The notes under the pieces were generated by a model. It worked only from the letters and a program-made list of their open reading frames with translations. It searched no databases and had not been told where the DNA came from. A stretch of 64,000 nucleotides of DNA, taken from assembly GCA_900095095.1 (NCBI GenBank), contig FMBT01000318.1, positions 186,001 through 250,000 on the forward strand, written 5' to 3'. Positions 11,457 to 22,692 of this stretch are shown here, piece after piece. Positions within the stretch are counted from its first letter, which is position 1. Every line of letters starts with the position of its first letter. A program made the translations under genes and the position numbers. This DNA is from Fragilariopsis cylindrus CCMP1102. Taxonomy: Eukaryota > Bacillariophyta > Bacillariophyceae > Bacillariales > Bacillariaceae.

Positions 11457-13748
11457 TTATCTTCTTTTGGTTTTCATTCTTTTTTGAATTCTGTTGATGG
11501 CATACTTGCGCTTGCGCTTCCAGTCTAGAGTAAGACTTTGCCGCTCCCTATTCCATTCAGCTCTTTCTCTATCATCATTCTTGAAACCATCAACATTACG
11601 CATTATATTAAGACCATTGTTACAACCAAAAAAATTGTCTACATATCTTTGAAGATCTTGTTCAGGTAGATTGATTCCCCTACGACGAGGTGCTACTACT
11701 GTATCACCATCTATGTTCTTGTCATCATCGGTAGCATCTCTCTCAGCCCGGGACGATATGCTAACATTTGTATACTCAAGATCTTTTTCTTTTCCAGTAG
11801 GAATATTGATTGTAGTTGAACCTACATGAGCTTGAACAGGAACAGAAACAGGAACATCAAAGGAGAAACTAAATGTATCATCTTTTGTTGGTTTCTTCTC
11901 AATCACTTTTTGCTTGTTCGCTTTATCGTTATCGCTCAAGTTAAATCCAAAACTAAAAGCGCTTGTCCCTGACGAAGAGTCGGGATTTGTACTTGTTGAA
12001 GTGTTATTCACCAGAGTGGTTCGGGTGTCTTGCCCTTCCCAACCATCTCGTGCATCACGGAAAACATTTTCTAACTTGTCTTGATCATAGACACCATCCT
12101 GAGTCAACGCAGGCGTCGTATCTACCTCATTCTCAGCAGGATTCTTCAGCTTTTCCCCTGTAACGTTGTCGTCGTCGCAATCATCCTCAACTGAGGCATC
12201 ATCTTCAGAGTTATTCTTAGAAGAAGACTCGTTCGTAGGAGAGATATCACTTCCATCTTGTTCGGTAGGCAACTTTTCCACGATATATTGTTTACTAGAT
12301 TTCGCGTTAGGATCGAAACGTGGCATGATTCCATTCGGCACGCTTTTATTCCTGTTAGTGCTTGAAGTGATATTGGTATTGTCCAAATTTGGGTCATGTT
12401 CACTACTAGGATTAACTGGTTTAGCATCGACCGCCATGTCGGGAAAGATACTTGATAATATATTTAAATTTGACGAAACATCACCTGTCAAACCAGACTC
12501 AATATTGCTATCACCACTCTGGTCATAGTTATCAGAACTTTCAGTATCTTCGAGCTGTCCATCCTCGCTGTTCTCGTCGACAGATGATGCATCGTCAAAC
12601 CCTGCCGCAAACTCATCAGTCCCTGAGATCTCTACTGATGACAACAGTCTATTATTCCCTAACGGTGGACGAAAATTGGAATATTCTTCCTCATCGTCGT
12701 CATCGTCACTCGATTCGTCTTCTGAGCTGCTCCAATGGTATTTATCGACTATTACTTCTTTTTCTTTTACGTTCATCGAAACCGAAACCTCTTGGAGTAA
12801 ATTCTCTCTTTCCTTCTCGTCGTGTTCGATGGATGAATCACCGTCACTGTCACTATCACTGTCACTTGACGATATTATTGAAGATGATTCATTATCGGCA
12901 TTTTTTTTCACTTCGTGACTTGTGATATCATCGGTACCACTATTATTATTATTCTTTGGATTTATATTTTGAGATACAGACTTCACCTTATCTTGGAATC
13001 GAATATGCACTGCTCGATGCATCAATGGTTTTGCCACTAATCTAGCATGGGGTGGCCTTTTGTTATTGATGATAGTATCGATATGGTACTTCTCCACTCG
13101 GTCTTCAAGTTTATCTCGTGCCTTATTGAAAAAAAACCAATTATCGACTGACCAAGGTTGAGTGTCGACATGGAATGCCGCATGTCCGTGTTTTTTTCGT
13201 ACTTTTAAACGTCGTGGAATCAAACCAGTTGTTTTTGTTGTTGTTGTTGCTGCTGCTGTATTATTTGATAGTTGCTGTTCCTGTATCTCCTCTGTCATGA
13301 TGACACCATCCTCCGAAACTACCGTAGTAGATTCTATCGCAGTAGATGTAGCCAGTGCAAGTGCCTCATCCCTTACTTTTCGTTCCTCTCTCAGTCTTTC
13401 CAAAAAATGCGGTTTGGCTGCTTCTACAACTAACTTACATCCTTTCCATTTAACATTATGATATTGTTTGGTTATAATGGAAAGGGCTGTTAAGTCTTCA
13501 TCTTTTGATATGGCAGTTACGTGCAAATATGGTTTGTTGTCGTTTCCGTTGATGTAGCTGTCATCGTCGCTGTCATCATCATCGTCGTCGCCGTTATCTT
13601 TGTTATTATTGCAGCATGTTGCCGATTCAATCTCAATCCCTTTGACAGCTTTCAACCGTCGGAGTACATCGGTGGGAGAAAGTCGAGGAGGATCCAATCC
13701 ACCAATGTATATTCTTTCTTTGATTGGTAGAACGTTTTCTCCCATCAT
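11457..13748 (-). CDS. NOL8-like nucleolar RRM protein
   Basis: Single exon, 763 residues. The N-terminal 110 residues are an RNA-recognition motif with RIYIGGLDPPRLSPTDVLRR as RNP2, and an end segment WKGCKLVVEAAKPHFLERLR that is characteristic of the NOL8 family, where the RRM leads into an E/K-rich helix. The middle (residues about 280-560) is very acidic and Ser/Asp/Asn-rich and looks disordered. The C-terminal 60 residues are basic (LTLDWKRKRKYAINRIQKRM), suiting nucleolar retention and RNA binding. NOL8 acts in ribosome biogenesis in animals; the same role here is an inference from the RRM and architecture. Divergent from SmpB, with 447 bp between start codons. Confidence 0.75.
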   Translation of the reverse strand: MMGENVLPIKERIYIGGLDPPRLSPTDVLRRLKAVKGIEIESATCCNNNKDNGDDDDDDSDDDSYINGNDNKPYLHVTAISKDEDLTALSIITKQYHNVKWKGCKLVVEAAKPHFLERLREERKVRDEALALATSTAIESTTVVSEDGVIMTEEIQEQQLSNNTAAATTTTKTTGLIPRRLKVRKKHGHAAFHVDTQPWSVDNWFFFNKARDKLEDRVEKYHIDTIINNKRPPHARLVAKPLMHRAVHIRFQDKVKSVSQNINPKNNNNSGTDDITSHEVKKNADNESSSIISSSDSDSDSDGDSSIEHDEKERENLLQEVSVSMNVKEKEVIVDKYHWSSSEDESSDDDDDEEEYSNFRPPLGNNRLLSSVEISGTDEFAAGFDDASSVDENSEDGQLEDTESSDNYDQSGDSNIESGLTGDVSSNLNILSSIFPDMAVDAKPVNPSSEHDPNLDNTNITSSTNRNKSVPNGIMPRFDPNAKSSKQYIVEKLPTEQDGSDISPTNESSSKNNSEDDASVEDDCDDDNVTGEKLKNPAENEVDTTPALTQDGVYDQDKLENVFRDARDGWEGQDTRTTLVNNTSTSTNPDSSSGTSAFSFGFNLSDNDKANKQKVIEKKPTKDDTFSFSFDVPVSVPVQAHVGSTTINIPTGKEKDLEYTNVSISSRAERDATDDDKNIDGDTVVAPRRRGINLPEQDLQRYVDNFFGCNNGLNIMRNVDGFKNDDRERAEWNRERQSLTLDWKRKRKYAINRIQKRMKTKRR

Positions 13749-14195
13749 GGTGAGTACTTTACAATTAATTTGATTTGTACTAATACTACGGTAGTAGGTT
13801 TTTCAATTTGGAGGTTTCAAGATTAAAAAGAGCATGTCGTTATTCAATTTAAAGAAATTGATGGTTCGTGCGTAGTTGCTGGGCCATCCTCACAGGCGGG
13901 ACTGAATACTCTCAAATCATAGCATTCAAACAATCATGAATCAATCAATCATCAACAATCAATTACTGTGTCATGTGCGGCGTTTAACGTGACAGTTGTG
14001 TGATTGACAATTGACAATCACAACAAATACAGCAACAGTTTTTATACTGTAGATCATAAGACCGAACAAGCTCAAGCTAAACACGACGAATAAGACTCGA
14101 CTTCAAGGAGACTGCAACCGCAACAGAACTCTGAAGTTTGAAGTTTGGAAGTTTGACATACAAAGTAGAATTGAGAAGGAAATAATAATTACGGT
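13749..14195. promoter_or_regulatory. Divergent promoter region, NOL8-like / SmpB
   Basis: 447 bp between two start codons on opposite strands, so it should contain both promoters. It has an ATTGACAATTGACAATCA direct repeat near 13998-14020 and clustered AATCAATCA units near 13940. No specific factor site can be assigned. Confidence 0.35.
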
Positions 14196-14822
14196 ATGCT
14201 GCGTTTTGCCCTTGTATTTGTAATATGCAGTGTTTATTGCGTCAATTTTTCTCTTTCGTTTATGGTGGGAGGAGGACAACCGAGAATATTCCAAACAATT
14301 GTACCGTCAACGACTAGTCTTAATGCCAAATCGGGAAAGAAGAAGAAGAAACCTAAAGATACCACTGTCTGTAGGAATCGTCAAGCACGAAGGAATTACG
14401 AGATAGTTGATACTCTTGAAGCAGGAATTTCTCTATTAGGAACCGAAGTCAAGGCCAGTCGGGATGGGAAGATGAATCTCCAAGACGCATTTGTGAAAGT
14501 TTCGAAAAATGGTAGGTCGTGTACATTAATGAATTGTCATATTGGAAAACATGACATGTCGGGTGCTTATTTTCAACACGAAGAACGACGGCCAAGGATG
14601 TTGTTGCTACACAAGGAAGAGGCGCGGAAACTGTTAAAGAAGACAGAAACGACGGGTATGACGGTCGTTCCTCTTGTGGCATATTTCAACGACGATAATA
14701 AGATGAAACTTCAAATCGGACTTGCTAGGGGTAAAAACTTACGCGATAAACGGCAAGATCTTAAAGAGCGAGATATGAAAAGAGAGAATAGTCGCATAAT
14801 AAAGAATTTTCGAATGAACTAA
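14196..14822 (+). CDS. smpB: SmpB, tmRNA-binding protein (plastid trans-translation)
   Basis: Single exon, 208 residues. SmpB binds tmRNA and delivers it to ribosomes stalled on broken mRNA. Conserved parts are visible in order: ARRNYEIVDTLEAGI, LLGTEVKASRDGKMNLQDAF, the HIGKHDMSGAYFQHEERRPR region, LLLHKEEARKLLKKT, and the C-terminal GLARGKNLRDKRQDLKERD, the helix that fills the ribosomal mRNA channel. About 50 residues precede the bacterial-type core; they begin with a hydrophobic signal peptide ending SLS before FMVGGG, then a basic stretch, which fits bipartite plastid import. Diatom plastid genomes encode tmRNA (ssrA), so a nucleus-encoded SmpB is the expected partner. Convergent with the SET gene, 240 bp apart. 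Confidence 0.93.
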   Translation: MLRFALVFVICSVYCVNFSLSFMVGGGQPRIFQTIVPSTTSLNAKSGKKKKKPKDTTVCRNRQARRNYEIVDTLEAGISLLGTEVKASRDGKMNLQDAFVKVSKNGRSCTLMNCHIGKHDMSGAYFQHEERRPRMLLLHKEEARKLLKKTETTGMTVVPLVAYFNDDNKMKLQIGLARGKNLRDKRQDLKERDMKRENSRIIKNFRMN

Positions 14823-15063
14823 ACTAAACTAAACTAATGAATGAACAATAAACCGTACACGAAACATCCATTCAACTCTTTTTAATAACTAAACATTGAT
14901 AGTTTTATAATCTCGTCGATATGTGGAACAACAGTATTACAAATAACTCCGAGAAAACTGGCAAGTATATTAGATGATGCAACACTATCCCCAGCGATGC
15001 TGCCAAACTCTTTTTTCTTGTTATATTGGCGACATTATCTCATTCAAAAAGACAAGAAACTTT

Positions 15064-18000
15064 TTAATTCATTCGTCCGATGCAGTTGGGTGCACCACAA
15101 GAACATTTCAAACTTCCATCTTCCACTGGAAACTTGTAATCATACGTAATCTCTTCTCCAGCCTTGATGTCTGTATTGGAAAATACCATGATTTTGGGTT
15201 CTTGTTTTCCTTGATCTGTGTCGACAGAAATAATCTTGGCGTATGCATTTGCCTGACAACTGTGATTCATGAATCGCGCCATACATCCAATTTTAGTGGC
15301 GTCTACGATTCGCAGCAAATCTAGGCGAAACATATAGCACGATCCTTCTCCGGAAATCTCGTATGCCTTTTCTCGGGCGTCTGCGACGCTCTTCCGAATA
15401 ACTTCGCCCATATATTCAACTATCATGGAATCCTTAGGAAGGTCCATCTTCGTAAACAGACCCCATCCATGAATATGTGAACGTTTTGGAGTCAAACGCT
15501 GTTCGATCGGTACAGCTTTCATTTCACGATACATACGCTGGATTCTGTTTCTGTCGGCCTTGATCTTTTCCGAATCCGCCTTTTTACTCACAGCACCAAC
15601 ATCTGTGTTGTCCCCATTCTCTACATTTCGAACCAAGGCTCTAGTGATACGATCACTGCCACCGCTCTTAGTAACCGCACTCATACCTTCCGCACGAGCA
15701 CACCCACTGGCATTCTCCAGTTGTTTCTCGGCTGCCAAGGCCGCACGCTGACGTTGAAGGTCCATAATGACATCAACTGAAGGCTGTGTATAACAAAACA
15801 GATACTGTGGAGAACTTTCCGTCAATTTCGTTACAACTGCCTCTGTGCCGGGAAGTCCCTCGATAAGCTTACGGATATGATTCGTACCAAAACCAAAGAA
15901 TTGAGGACCACTCAAACCGAAGAATTTTTTAAAACTGTGACGCTCAGTTGGTAACTTAGAATAAAGGTTTCCATGGGAAAATTCAGAATCATTCGTATCT
16001 TTGACGCGCTCCATTAGAATGTTGTAGGCTTGAGTAGCTGATGACGCTTTGATCTTACCGAGTGGGTTATCACCCGGTGTGATGCAAAATAAAGGCTTTC
16101 CCCTTGCTGATTTCTCGATCTTCAATACGTACACCGTGCGTTGCTTTGGTTTCATTGTTGACCAATAAATGCGTGTTGCTGTGTAGCCCAATGGTATTAT
16201 ATAGTCTTTGGTATGAAAGCCGTCACGATTCTGTTCAATTTCTCCCAAAGCGTGTACGAGAATGGCTCCGTATCTTGGACAGAAAGAGGTATCATTACCA
16301 TCTGCTTCTTTTTCTGACATAGATTTGCTTTTTTCTTGGTGAACGATGAGAGTTTCCATCGATTCACTACTTGGGTTCTTAATAATATCTTCTGCACAAT
16401 CCTTGTGGATAGCACAGAGCATTTGCTTTGACGATGTAAATGCTGCGCCGCAAGCAAAGGCACATGGGAAATGGAAGTTGACAGAACAATTTTGTTTGAC
16501 ACAGCCAACCGTTGCTCCGGGACGTCCGCATCCAAAACAACGAAGCTGAGCCCCGCGAGATCTTGCTTTTTCTGTGGCGTGCACAAGGCCACCACTAGGA
16601 GCTTCCCAGGTTTCGGAGCTCCAAAGAGCGCAGGCAGAATGGACCCATAATCCATCTACCATTGGTAAGAGGCGACCAAGGCGGGCAATGATTGGTTTGG
16701 TTCGATCCGCTGTTTGTTCTGGAACGTCGTCAGATAGGCCAGCGTCGTTGTCACCGCAGATATGACAGAGACAGCACTCACGTGGATCACTCCATTTATG
16801 ACCCATATCTTTATCATCCAATACGTGGTTCCAGCCGCATAATGGTTGAGCAAGCTTATACTCGATTGCCGTTTGATTCCCAACGGTGCTTGCTAATCCC
16901 ATTCCTGGTGGTGGTTTCCTTATCTCCTTGGGCGCGGCAACGGCAAATACAGCGGATTGGACGTATGGTTTCAACCTAGGTTCATGTATCTTAAGCCATT
17001 CATCCTTACTAATAAGATTTCGGTTTCTCTCGCATCTGATAGGGTCAAAAGCTAGATCGACCGATCCAGATGCATGGGGAGCTACAAGCAACTTCGTCAC
17101 CCTGTCGTATCCCTTCACATTTTTCTTTGTCTTCAGTCCCATCATGCTACAGGCAACTTTAAGCCAGCTAGCTGCAAGTTTTGAAATCATCACACAATTT
17201 TCAATTCGTCTTGCCGAAAATCCAACGGTATCGAGATTTAATTTTTTAGCTATGTGAAGGAAGCGAGTTGCCCGTTGACCCATCCATTTCGGCAAATCTT
17301 CATTCTCGTGCCAGAAGCGATCCATCAGATATCTTGGGTCTCCAAATTTCTGCCGAGCAAGGTTCAGAAAACGGACACCCTCCAAAACAACTTTTCGGTA
17401 CTCATCTCGCCATAAATTACGAGTTTTCCAATCGATTTGCTCCATAAGCTTTTCTTCCAATTCAGAATTCGAAAAAGGGTTGCTGCCGGAATCAACCAAT
17501 ATGCCTTGGGAAACAACCATCGAGACAAAGTCAGCCATGTGATCTCGAGTCACTTTTCCGTCCCCCTTGTTGATCCCCTGCTTCTTCCTACAAGTAGGGC
17601 ACTGATATCTTGAGCTTTCAACATCATCATTTCTCTCAGTGCCCATTTTCTTGATATGAGCATCTGCTTTGGAATCACATCGTGTATGTGTTTTTGTGTC
17701 GCAATCAACGCATCTAGCTAGATCTACATCATCGTCCCTCCAATTGCCCAAGCAGACAGAGCATTTTTGTGCATTCATCTGATTTTCCAGTTCAGCTAAC
17801 CCGTCACAACCCCCACATCTGTAACAGATATGTGGATCGCGTGACCAATGCTTGAGGCTCGCCCCTTTTGGCTCGAGGGTATTATGACACTTGGTGCAAT
17901 CAACGCATTGTCCACATATCCAAATTCCAGGAGGAGCTGTTAAGAGCGGTGGATCTAACAAATCAAGAGAAAAACCACGATCGCACATTTCACAAAAGAG

Positions 18001-21000
18001 CATTTTTGTTTCGTCTTGAGGGGCATCTCCGGATATCTCGCAAATTTTGCAATTTGGACATCTCCAGGCAGCAACCGATGATGCATCCATACTATGAATT
18101 GGGGCATTGACACAAAAGGAATGGAAGGCTTCTCCACAATCTACACAAAAGATCATGGTATCAGATGCACCGCTACTACCGCATGTAAAGCAACATTCTA
18201 ACCAGGCACAGTAATATGCGTCTTTGGGTTTGTGTTTGACTACATGGCAGGGTAAACATGATGGCTGATCTGGTGATTTCTCCCGAAGTGCAGGTAGACT
18301 GATAGTGACAACTTTAGATCCAGCGACCAGATCTTTTTTTTCGGTTGTTTTATCCTCTTGGATACGGTCTTCTTCCGCCTGCTTAGCCTTTCTAGCCTTC
18401 TCAAAATTCTCTAGAATATCGGCTTCGTACTTGCTGGGCGGGGCAGCTTTTCCCATGGTCATAAAGACATTATTGAGGCAAGCATCGTAATAGCGCTTTG
18501 CTTCGAGCCAAAAAGCAGTGTGGTACCGATTGAAAGTCAAAGCGTTGAGAACCATCAGTTCAAAAAGCTCTCTAACCCAAGCATAATTCTTGTATTCGTC
18601 TCGTTCAACTCGAATCAGCATGGTTTGCAGATCCATAGGATTTTTAATGACATCCAAGTAATTAGGTGCAACCTTATCTGTGACGGGTTCAGCAAATAAG
18701 AAGAGCTTGTCTTCTTGCGTGAGCCTGTTGATGATTTCTAAGCTTCGATTTCTGCAACAGATACGACATAAAAATTCGGTATTGTAAATTGGATGGTCGC
18801 CATTAGAGGTTAAGTCGTATTCTTTTTCGTTCACTCCAGCGCAACCAGCGTGGACCCATAACGAGCAACTGTCACATGTTAGCATATCCACTTCAGTGAA
18901 TCCCCATTTCGATGTCTCTGGATGGTACCACATTGGATTGACAGTAGCTCCTTCGGGCAATGGATCTTCGGATCGGATGGTTGCCGGTGCCGTAAAGGAA
19001 TGGAAGTCGGCTGATGACGTAGGATCATCCATTTCCGACTTACGCTTGCGTCCTCTCTTTTTTGGTCTATTCTCCTGTTGCCACCGAATCTGTTTCTGAG
19101 CATGTTGAAAGTGTTCGTCGTCCCATGAATGCGCGCAGTTTGGGCAGAATTGTTCCTCATTGTAATAATGGGTGCACATCGAACATAACATCAGATCTTT
19201 TCCATCTTGGAATGACAAAGTTTTGGGAATAACACGACGATGACTCCCGAAACTTATGTCCTTCTGGTAACATCCAGCACAGACTTGGCACTTTGAACAA
19301 ACAAACGATTTATCTTCTCCGCCGTATACAATCTTGTGGTAGGCATCCTTGGTGAGAGGAGGATCACAACAACCAAGATGATATGAACTATCGCAAACGC
19401 TACAGCTAATTTTAGTTTCGTTCTTTTTCCAATAGTCTGAACATCCAGAGCAGCACTTAACTCGCAATGCTTCTAGATGCGCATCGGTATCTTCTTCGGG
19501 ATCCGAAACTTTTGGACCAATGTATTTGAACCCCTTCACAAAGGGCAAAATATCAAAGTTCGACAATTTGTTCTTGTTGGGTTTTTCTAATATCTGTAAT
19601 TTATGTTCCTTCGATTGCAAGTTTATCCATGACGAATCGTATTTTTTTTTCGTCTTATCAGACATCTCGTATACGATTAACCATTTGTTCAGAGATTCAC
19701 TATACTGTTTGACTCGACCAGCAACTGTATCCCCGTACGGATAATTGACGTCGTCCCTCCATATCTGAATTCGACTTCCCACAAGATGTTGACCAACTTT
19801 TGTATTTGACATTTCCAATGCCTTCTGCGCGTAAAACCGTGCAGCATTGTTGCGGCAACTTTGAATCTCCCTTTCTTCTTCTATGGCCATATCTATTGCG
19901 GCAGAATTTCGTTTCTTTTTATTCTTTTGAATGACTGAATCAATGTGACCATTTTCAAATGGTCGTAAACTTTCTGGATTATCACGAAGGGATGCCACCT
20001 CATTGGTTCCAAAAAATTCTACATTCGTACAACCATCTCGGGCAGGATGGACATCTGATTCCATAACCATAGCCGGCCACCAGGCATATCCCTTCACGTG
20101 AGCCCATACTAATCGGGTTGAGATCTGCACTCCCTCTTCTAACCGTAAATGTAACCAGGCACAATTTTCTTTATCGACCTTGTCCAAAGACCTTGGTTTG
20201 TCATCAAACTGAATCTTGTGTTTGTGTGTACAGGGGTCGTAACGGACGATTCGTCCGATCTTCCAATCTCCGTGTTTATCGTCGGATATACGAATCCGCC
20301 ATCCTATCTTTTGATAAGTTGGACTATCCGGATCAAAATGTACAGTTGATAGGTGGGACTTCCCATATTCAAGAGTACTTTCGGGATCAGTTGGAGGTTC
20401 TATTTCTATTTCTATATCTTCGTTGTCCGTGGCATTGTCTTCATCATCATCATCTTCTTCATCTCCTTCTCCATCATTAATGGTTTCTATGCTGTCGGTA
20501 CGTGCTCGTTTGGCGGATGATGACATTTTTGGCATTTTAATTTTTTTGTCCGACGAATCATTATTAAGCTTCTTATTTTTTGACGCAATAATATTTTTCG
20601 GTTTCTTCTTATATTTCTTCTTTGGTGGTTCAACAACCTGTTTCTTCTTTTTCGGTTTCACCTCTACGACTATCTCCTCCTCCTCGTCGTCTTCAGATTC
20701 AGATTCGTCGTCGTCATCCTCGTCGTCGTCAGTATCGTCGTCGTCGTCGTCGGTATCATGTGGCATTTCGTTTCCGGGATCCTTTGTCAAATCTAATGCA
20801 ATTTTAGGTTTTCGTCCCGGTTTCCGCCCGGGTTTTTTCCGATTCTTGAGTTTATTACTTTTACTCATCATTTTTGATGATGGTGGTCGACCACGTTTAC
20901 GTTTAGGTTGAGACGTCGGCAGGACTGTATCGGCTGGTAACATACCCAGTTCTACAGATATTGCCAGAGCTTTGGGAATGCTATCACAAGACCGATTATT

Positions 21001-21415
21001 TGGGGCGATCCATTTTCGACGTTTTCGTTTCTATGTTATTATTTTATATATGTATATATATATATATATATATATTTATTTTAAGTCAGAGTTTTTGGAA
21101 TCGTCGTCGTCGGCGTCGTATTTCGGTAAATTTCAATTAAAAATAACATTAATTAAATCGACGTAAAAAGAATAGAAAATTATGTTAGATTCAGATTCAG
21201 ATTCGATTCAATTCAATATAATGAAAATTAATAAAAGCGTATTTATATATACTTAAAAATATATTATAAAATTAAATTAATGATCGCAGACGGCTTTTGG
21301 CTTCACTTACATCGAGTTCGACACTCCAACCATCTGGAAGTCCACGGCTTTTGGCCTCTTTCAGGGCTGCCACCTTATCTTCAGGCGTCATGACCCATCC
21401 TCGACCGGTACTCAT
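15064..21415 (-). CDS. Trithorax/MLL-type histone lysine methyltransferase, multi-reader SET protein
   Basis: Two exons by my reading: 21415-21311 (35 codons, GTAAGT donor) and 21030-15064, about 2,023 residues. The junction reads GWSVELD then KRKRRKWIAPN in phase 0, an MBD-like pattern (GW...RKWIAPNNR...) that a start at the internal Met 20943 would lose. Approximate order: MBD-like 20-65; AT-hook-like KRKRGRPP and GRKPGRKP 75-110; long acidic/lysine stretches; Tudor-like 275-320; PWWP (VKGYAWWPAMVME) 340-400; PHD 560-630; further Cys-rich PHD-like region; bromodomain 810-910; PHD cluster 980-1200; extended PHD 1450-1570; FYRN 1600-1660; FYRC 1670-1760; SET 1880-2005 with RFMNHSCQANAY and ITYDYKFP; post-SET CSCGAPNCIGRMN ending at the stop. 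FYRN/FYRC plus SET mark MLL/trithorax H3K4 methyltransferases. All catalytic motifs seem present. The second exon is almost 6 kb without an intron. Confidence 0.93.
21045..21075. repeat. (TA)n microsatellite in the SET gene intron
   Basis: Alternating TA lies inside the 280-bp first intron of the SET gene (21031-21310), just upstream of its 3' splice site in transcript sense. Confidence 0.9.
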
Positions 21416-21732
21416 GATGCCAATAGCTACTGAGGTTTATGGTGTAGTGCTGATATTGCTGCTTGCTATTTGCTATTTACAGCGTGTGTGTGTGTGTGTG
21501 AAGTATGTTTGAATATAGTTATTGCAATGATGATGCGAATGTCTCATACTTCAAGTACTAAATACAGTAGGATAATATTAGAGTGAAAAGCGCGCGCTTT
21601 TGAAACACAACCGTTCTTCGTAGCTGTCAACAGCTGTCATACAAAGAACACTTCTTTGGCGGAGGGAGTGTCGATTAAAAAATCTTTTAGTAAAACAAAT
21701 TTTAAAAGAGCCAAAATGAAACGATAAGCACA

Positions 21733-22484
21733 ATGACAACAATTATTGGCAAAGCGATTGCATCGTTTCATATCCCAAAACAGCCAAGTAAAGTCGTATA
21801 TATCATCCCATCGAGGAATCACACGCCGAGGAGCTTTCGATGTTGTAGATTCAAACCGAGATCATTTGAAGGAATGGCTTCCATGGCTTGATAGTAGAAC
21901 AAAACAGTTGACGATCAAAGAAACTTTTGTAAATTCGTTGCAACGGAGAATACTAAAAGTCCCGATGATAGAAGTTCATTTTCCTGTGTCTTAATAACCA
22001 CTACAGAAGAGAAAGAGGGGAGGACGTTGACGTTGACGATGACGATGACAACAGCAGACATGAAGAATCGAAAAAGAATTTATCATTATGGAGGTTCATT
22101 GAAAAAATCAATCAACAATAAAGACTGGTATCATTGGTACTGGCTAGCAAAAAATATCAAGGAAAGGGCATCGCTAGTGCTGCAGCAGATTCAATAATAA
22201 AATATGGTTTCGATATATTTAAATTTGATTATATTGCACTTCAAGTGGAAGTCGAAAATTATGCAAGTCAGGCAATACCAAACCGACTCGGATTTGAAAG
22301 ACTTTCTTTGGAAAGTACTGGTAGAATTACAGAAAATCTATATGGAAAAGAAATCGTACTTTCTACATACGTAAAAAGCTCACCTTATATAGTGATAGTA
22401 GAAGAAGAAGAAGAGAAGGAAGGAAGAATACCGATACTAAGCATAAAGGATATTGATTGGCGCACTGCTGGTAAAAAAGAATAA
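21733..22484 (+). pseudogene. RimJ/RimL-type GNAT N-acetyltransferase, apparently broken
   Basis: Pieces of a GNAT acetyltransferase occur in the right order but in several frames. The first part (ATG at 21733) leads into FDVVDSNRDHLKEWLPWLD, the usual N-terminal signature of RimL-like enzymes. The C-terminal half (from about 22145) has the acetyl-CoA loop YQGKGIASAAADSIIKYGF, followed by the ENYASQAIPNRLGFERL segment. Between them are stops at about 21992 and frame changes near 21810-21840 and 22120-22150. Each would be mended by a single extra base (for example HAEEL running into FDVVD). An Asp-rich stretch near 22030-22060 may be an insertion. It is either a recently decayed gene or one damaged by assembly errors. 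An intron covering 21960-22120 cannot be excluded, but I see no matching splice pair. Confidence 0.6.
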
Positions 22485-22692
22485 ACAAACGAAGGGAAAG
22501 TCTAATTGTCGGCTTTATCAATACTCAATAACCAACAAGCCTATGTCATCTAACATTAGTTGTCACGGTAATTCTGCTACGAAATACAACACCGCTCGTA
22601 AAATCACATTTCTTGCTTTAATCTTAATTGACTTCTTGTTTTGCGATCTATCTATTAAATATTTGTAATTACTTACTTCGATCTAACTCATT
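22485..22692. other. Short convergent gap
   Basis: Between the GNAT relic and the 3' end of the kinase gene; AT-rich, nothing recognisable. Confidence 0.4.

Noticed and set aside
11963-13730. Several open frames on the plus strand inside the NOL8-like gene
   Set aside because: They are antisense shadows of an acidic, Ser/Asp-rich coding sequence and have no motifs.
15560-20911. Open frames on the plus strand under the SET gene
   Set aside because: All are overlapped by a 6-kb frame with a continuous domain series.
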